8,931 nt of DNA from Candidatus Peribacteria bacterium (GTDB taxonomy: Bacteria > Patescibacteriota > Gracilibacteria > Peribacterales > Peribacteraceae), in the NCBI GenBank assembly GCA_903854455.1, contig CAINWJ010000084.1, positions 1 through 8,931 on the forward strand, written 5' to 3'. Below the pieces are notes generated by a model. The model made no database searches. It had not been told where the DNA came from and worked only from the letters and a program-made list of their open reading frames with translations. The position numbers were made by a program, and so were the translations under genes. Within the stretch, counting starts at the first letter, position 1. Every line of letters begins with the position of its first letter. Shown here in pieces: positions 7,203-8,931 of this stretch.

Positions 7203-7244
7203 GTTTGGTAGTTTACTGGTTTACTGGTTTGGTAGTTTGATCAG
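7203..7244 (+). repeat. Octamer repeat array 2, at the 3' end of the four-helix-bundle gene
   Basis: The plus-strand units are TTTGGTAG, TTTACTGG, TTTACTGG, TTTGGTAG and a degenerate TTTGATCAG. The stop codon of the four-helix-bundle gene (TAA at 7215-7213) and its last eight codons (QTTKPVNQ) are formed by this array on the minus strand. It has the same orientation as array 1 and the opposite orientation to array 3. Confidence 0.85.
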
Positions 7245-7656
7245 TTGTGGAATCCTTCTGTTGTTTGATGCGTTTCTTGGAAGCATCGACATCTGAAGAT
7301 CGAAGATATGCCATGAACGAAGCAAGCATTTTACTGATCCTGACAGTGTCGGCGGCAATGTCATCGAACTCCTGCTGGGAGACATATCCTTCGTCGAGGG
7401 CATCATACATATGCGCCCTCGTTTCGCCGTTCGATCGCTTGGAGATGCCGAGGAATGCAACGAATTCCGCGACGCTGGAAGCTTCGAACCCCTCGGCGAT
7501 ATTGGCTCCAATGGAACGGACTGAACGGGTGACCTGATCGACAAAAGGATAATCTTTCTTCACGTGTTCACGTTTGCAGATAGCACGGATCTTTCTGGTA
7601 AGCACTCGAGCCGATTTCCATGCATCAATTTCTTCAAACGATCGGATTGTTGCCAT
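7213..7656 (-). CDS. Four-helix-bundle protein (S23 / rRNA-intervening-sequence family)
   Basis: The 147-aa protein is predicted all-helical with no signal peptide. The family pattern is clear: an N-terminal F-E-x-x-D-A-W-K-x-A helix (7-16), FVDQVTRSVRSIGANIAEGFEASS (38-61) with the near-invariant ANIAEG, and EFVAFLGISKRSNGE with the expected L-x-x-S-x-G-E spacing. Relatives were first found in intervening sequences of 23S rRNA genes, and the accessory protein Avd of diversity-generating retroelements shares the fold. The cellular function is unknown. The ATG at 7656 gives the family's usual N-terminus; the in-frame ATG at 7677 lies inside array 3 and would add an unrelated MVVYWFG. Inverted octamer arrays bracket the gene exactly between rpsR and yebC, and its C-terminal residues are encoded by repeat sequence. 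It therefore looks like a cassette inserted in a ribosomal gene cluster. Confidence 0.9.
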   Translation of the reverse strand: MATIRSFEEIDAWKSARVLTRKIRAICKREHVKKDYPFVDQVTRSVRSIGANIAEGFEASSVAEFVAFLGISKRSNGETRAHMYDALDEGYVSQQEFDDIAADTVRISKMLASFMAYLRSSDVDASKKRIKQQKDSTTDQTTKPVNQ

Positions 7657-7657
7657 G

Positions 7658-7694
7658 CCAAACCAGTAAACCACCAAACCAGTAAACCACCAAA
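7658..7694 (-). repeat. Octamer repeat array 3, between rpsR and the four-helix-bundle gene
   Basis: Read on the minus strand, the units are TTTGGTGG, TTTACTGG, TTTGGTGG, TTTACTGG and a partial TTTGG. The array starts one base after the rpsR stop (TAA at 7698-7696) and ends one base before the ATG at 7656, so it fills the whole intergenic space. TGGTTTACTGGTTTGGT (17 nt) here is inverted relative to array 2, so the two arrays could pair in one transcript. Confidence 0.85.
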
Positions 7695-7695
7695 C

Positions 7696-7953
7696 TTACT
7701 TTCTATATGCCAGCATCCCCATGAAACGCGCCCTCTCGACAGCGGTCTTCAGCATCTTCTGGTGCTTGAGGCAGAGTCCGGAGTAGTACCGCTTGCGGAT
7801 GTTCCCGAAGTAATCGATGTACGGCTTGAGTGTCGGGTAGTCCTTGTAATCGAAGTAGCGGACACCGACGCGGTCGAAGGGGCAAACCTTCTTCAGATTC
7901 GGGCGCTGCTTGCGCTGCTGCTGCATGTGGTGGGTGGCTTGTGCTGGGGGCAT
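7696..7953 (-). CDS. rpsR: Small ribosomal subunit protein bS18
   Basis: The 85-aa protein binds bS6 and 16S rRNA on the platform of the 30S subunit. Recognisable bS18 segments are KKVCPFDR, FDYKDYPTLKPYI, FGNIRKRYYSGLCLKHQKML and RARFMGMLAYRK, which cover the whole family length. The Gln- and basic-rich N-terminus is typical. The ATG at 7953 lies 11 bases after the rpsF stop codon; ATG 7926 (MQQQRKQRP) is an alternative that would drop nine unconserved residues. Neither has a Shine-Dalgarno, so translation is probably coupled to rpsF in the same transcript. No ssb separates the two genes and no rplI follows. Confidence 0.97.
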   Translation of the reverse strand: MPPAQATHHMQQQRKQRPNLKKVCPFDRVGVRYFDYKDYPTLKPYIDYFGNIRKRYYSGLCLKHQKMLKTAVERARFMGMLAYRK

Positions 7954-7964
7954 GGGTGGTGGGG

Positions 7965-8522
7965 TTAGAGCTTGAGGTCAGAATCGGCAATCAGCTTATC
8001 GAGTTCCTGCGTAATCTTGGCGGCTTCCATCGGTTTCGCTTTCTCTTCCTTCGGTCGTGTCTCCATGCGCTTGCTGGCACGCTTGGCCTGATCGGTCACG
8101 GTCTTCTTCACCTTCTCCTCCTTCTCACGACGACGGACATCAGCCTGCGTCTCGCGGGTCTTGAGCCACTCCTGATACTTTTCTTCATAACTCACAGCCT
8201 CGTATCCCTTGGGCGGAATGACGATGAGGTGACGCAGCACGCCCTTTTGGAGGCGAAGCTGATGATCAAACTCACGGATCTTCTCCGGCGGCATCTCTGT
8301 GTAATAAATGATGAACTTCGCCTGGTCATGTCCGCCGATCTTGTACGCGAGCCCGCGCTTGGTCCATGGATCCTTATAGAGGAGCTTGGCCTGCGCCTCG
8401 ACGAAGAGAGCGTCGATCTCCTTGAGGAGTGTGGACTCCTCCTTCTGGTCGAGGATCGGTGAAATAGCCACAGCTACTTCGTAGATGCGGACATCTTCAC
8501 TGCTTGGAATAAGAGTGGGCAT
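7965..8522 (-). CDS. rpsF: Small ribosomal subunit protein bS6 with charged C-terminal extension
   Basis: bS6 pairs with bS18 during 30S platform assembly. Numbered from the ATG at 8522, the S6 ferredoxin-like fold spans about 12-101: YEVAVAISP as the first strand, then a helix with LLKEIDALF, then KRGLAYKIGGHDQAKFIIYYTE, and VLRHLIVIPP as the last strand. The protein is 185 aa, about 50 longer than E. coli S6, because of a charged Lys/Glu/Arg tail (about 120-175) predicted to be helical or disordered. An upstream in-frame GTG at 8582 would add 20 residues (MRGLSISPSAFAGRVSPKNP) and lies upstream of the predicted transcript start, so it was rejected. The gene is first in a minus-strand operon with rpsR. 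Confidence 0.96.
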   Translation of the reverse strand: MPTLIPSSEDVRIYEVAVAISPILDQKEESTLLKEIDALFVEAQAKLLYKDPWTKRGLAYKIGGHDQAKFIIYYTEMPPEKIREFDHQLRLQKGVLRHLIVIPPKGYEAVSYEEKYQEWLKTRETQADVRRREKEEKVKKTVTDQAKRASKRMETRPKEEKAKPMEAAKITQELDKLIADSDLKL

Positions 8523-8545
8523 AGGATTCTTGGGTGAAACCCGTC

Positions 8546-8557
8546 CCGCGAAGGCGG
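8546..8557 (-). promoter_or_regulatory. rpsF: GC hairpin in the rpsF leader (possible S6:S18 autoregulatory element)
   Basis: In the short predicted rpsF leader, CCGC-CTTC-GCGG forms a compact 4-bp hairpin, and GGGT/ACCC lies nearer the start codon. In many bacteria the S6:S18 complex binds a leader hairpin containing CCG in rpsF-rpsR transcripts. The position fits, but the full consensus could not be verified. Confidence 0.3.
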
Positions 8558-8580
8558 AAGGGGAAATCGAAAGCCCGCGC

Positions 8581-8610
8581 ACTGTACGTGCATCATCGGA
8601 AAGGTGTCAA
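8581..8610 (-). promoter_or_regulatory. Sigma-70-type promoter for rpsF-rpsR
   Basis: On the minus strand, a perfect TTGACA -35 (8610-8605), an 18-nt spacer and TACAGT (8586-8581, 4 of 6 matches) give a transcription start near 8574, about 50 bases before the rpsF ATG. It lies back to back with the rRNA promoter; the two -35 elements are 23 bases apart. Confidence 0.7.
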
Positions 8611-8633
8611 ACGAAAAATCTCCCAAATCCTGC

Positions 8634-8662
8634 TTGACGTCCTTGGGTTCCCTTCCTAGAAT
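8634..8662 (+). promoter_or_regulatory. rRNA operon promoter
   Basis: TTGACG (8634-8639), an exact 17-nt spacer and TAGAAT (8657-8662) are followed by the GC-rich discriminator GCCCCGGC. This is typical of stringently controlled stable-RNA promoters. The predicted start is near 8669, about 230 bases upstream of 16S. Confidence 0.85.
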
Positions 8663-8668
8663 GCCCCG

Positions 8669-8896
8669 GCTGTGAGTCGGTACTCGGAAGAAAGAGTGCC
8701 GTGGTTTTGCTCCTTTGTCTTCGGAGCGTTCCCTCACCAGCAAAACGATCATTCACAGCATCGTGTAGCAGAGATTAATTATTTTACGGTCCATTTTCCT
8801 TTGGAATTCATCAGGGATGAACATCGCCCTGTATAAATATTTCGATGTTCAAAGCCACCCAGCATCCTTCGCTAGTAAGGGTGCTGGGCAAACATC
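8669..8896 (+). other. rRNA operon leader with boxA-like site and four hairpins
   Basis: This stretch holds no gene; it is the transcribed leader. H1: CGGTACTC/GAGTGCCG (8678-8701), with one G-U pair. A boxA-like TGCTCCTTTG (8708-8717) resembles the NusB-binding antitermination site and sits in a region that can fold in two ways: GTTTTGCT/AGCAAAAC (8704-8711 with 8739-8746) or GCTCC/GGAGC (8709-8713 with 8723-8727). H3: TGAACATCG/CGATGTTCA (8818-8826 with 8843-8851). H4: a 12-bp stem at 8858-8888 ending 8 bases before the 16S 5' end. Confidence 0.65.
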
Positions 8897-8931
8897 TTTT
8901 CGAAGAGTTTGATCCTGGCTCAGAGTGAACG
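8897..8931 (+). rRNA. rrs: 16S ribosomal RNA, 5' end (partial)
   Basis: AGAGTTTGATCCTGGCTCAG (8904-8923) is the universal 5' segment of bacterial 16S rRNA and is followed by AGTGAACG. Aligning it with E. coli numbering puts the mature 5' end near 8897. The gene runs out of the window after about 35 bases, so its length and any introns cannot be judged. Confidence 0.97.

Noticed and set aside
7657..7677. Four-helix-bundle protein starting at the ATG at 7677
   Set aside because: The added residues MVVYWFG are translated repeat array; family members begin near MATIRSF.
7203..7694. Octamer arrays as a CRISPR-like array
   Set aside because: The repeats are contiguous 8-nt units with no unique spacers, and no cas genes are present.
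8523..8582. bS6 starting at the GTG at 8582
   Set aside because: The extra 20 residues do not resemble S6 and the GTG lies upstream of the predicted transcript start. The ATG at 8522 gives the usual short lead into the first strand.
8801..8837. Second rRNA promoter (TTGGAA ... TATAAA)
   Set aside because: The spacer would be 25 nt, too long for a sigma-70-type promoter, and the TATAAA lies in the loop of a leader hairpin.
8858..8896. Intrinsic terminator upstream of 16S
   Set aside because: The stem is strong but no T-run follows it directly, and termination here would block the rRNA operon.

Overview
The window ends with the first bases of a 16S rRNA gene (the universal AGAGTTTGATCCTGGCTCAG at 8904-8923), so it is bacterial chromosome just upstream of an rRNA operon. 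TGA is used as a stop and no TGA lies inside any recognisable gene, so the standard bacterial code applies. Several traits suggest an uncultivated bacterium of the Candidate Phyla Radiation (Patescibacteria), possibly Peribacteria-like: rpsF and rpsR sit together without ssb or rplI between or after them, Shine-Dalgarno sequences are mostly weak or absent, and the accessory genes (RAYT transposase, four-helix-bundle protein) are types common in such genomes. This placement is an inference from gene content, not a phylogeny.

Layout. 1-3180 (+): a large bifunctional penicillin-binding protein with two tandem Ig-like modules at its C-terminus. 3194-3526 (-): a small BON-like protein convergent with it, the two stop codons sharing one hairpin. 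3527-3732: AT-rich non-coding DNA with a fragment resembling the 5' third of a tRNA. 3724-4300: a REP-associated tyrosine transposase (RAYT) bracketed by two exactly inverted copies of a GC-rich hairpin. 4396-6183 (-): a complete ABC exporter half-transporter. 6184-6404: non-coding, holding an octamer-repeat array, a small hairpin and a REPIN-like pair of inverted hairpins of a second family. 6405-7187 (-): yebC, interrupted in frame by a perfect 24-bp palindrome. 7204-7694: a four-helix-bundle protein gene bracketed by inverted arrays of an 8-nt repeat. 7696-8522 (-): rpsR and rpsF. 8581-8662: two back-to-back sigma-70-type promoters, one driving rpsF leftward and one driving the rRNA operon rightward. 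8669-8896: a structured rRNA leader, then the 16S 5' end.

Functionally the right third is a translation neighbourhood: ribosomal proteins bS6 and bS18, the YebC-family factor and the rRNA operon. The left part encodes envelope functions (PBP and exporter). The most unusual content lies between and inside these genes. There are at least three kinds of short dispersed element: the RAYT with its own REPs, a second REPIN-like family, and octamer arrays abutting the four-helix-bundle gene and two neighbouring genes. A palindrome inside yebC may be a fourth.
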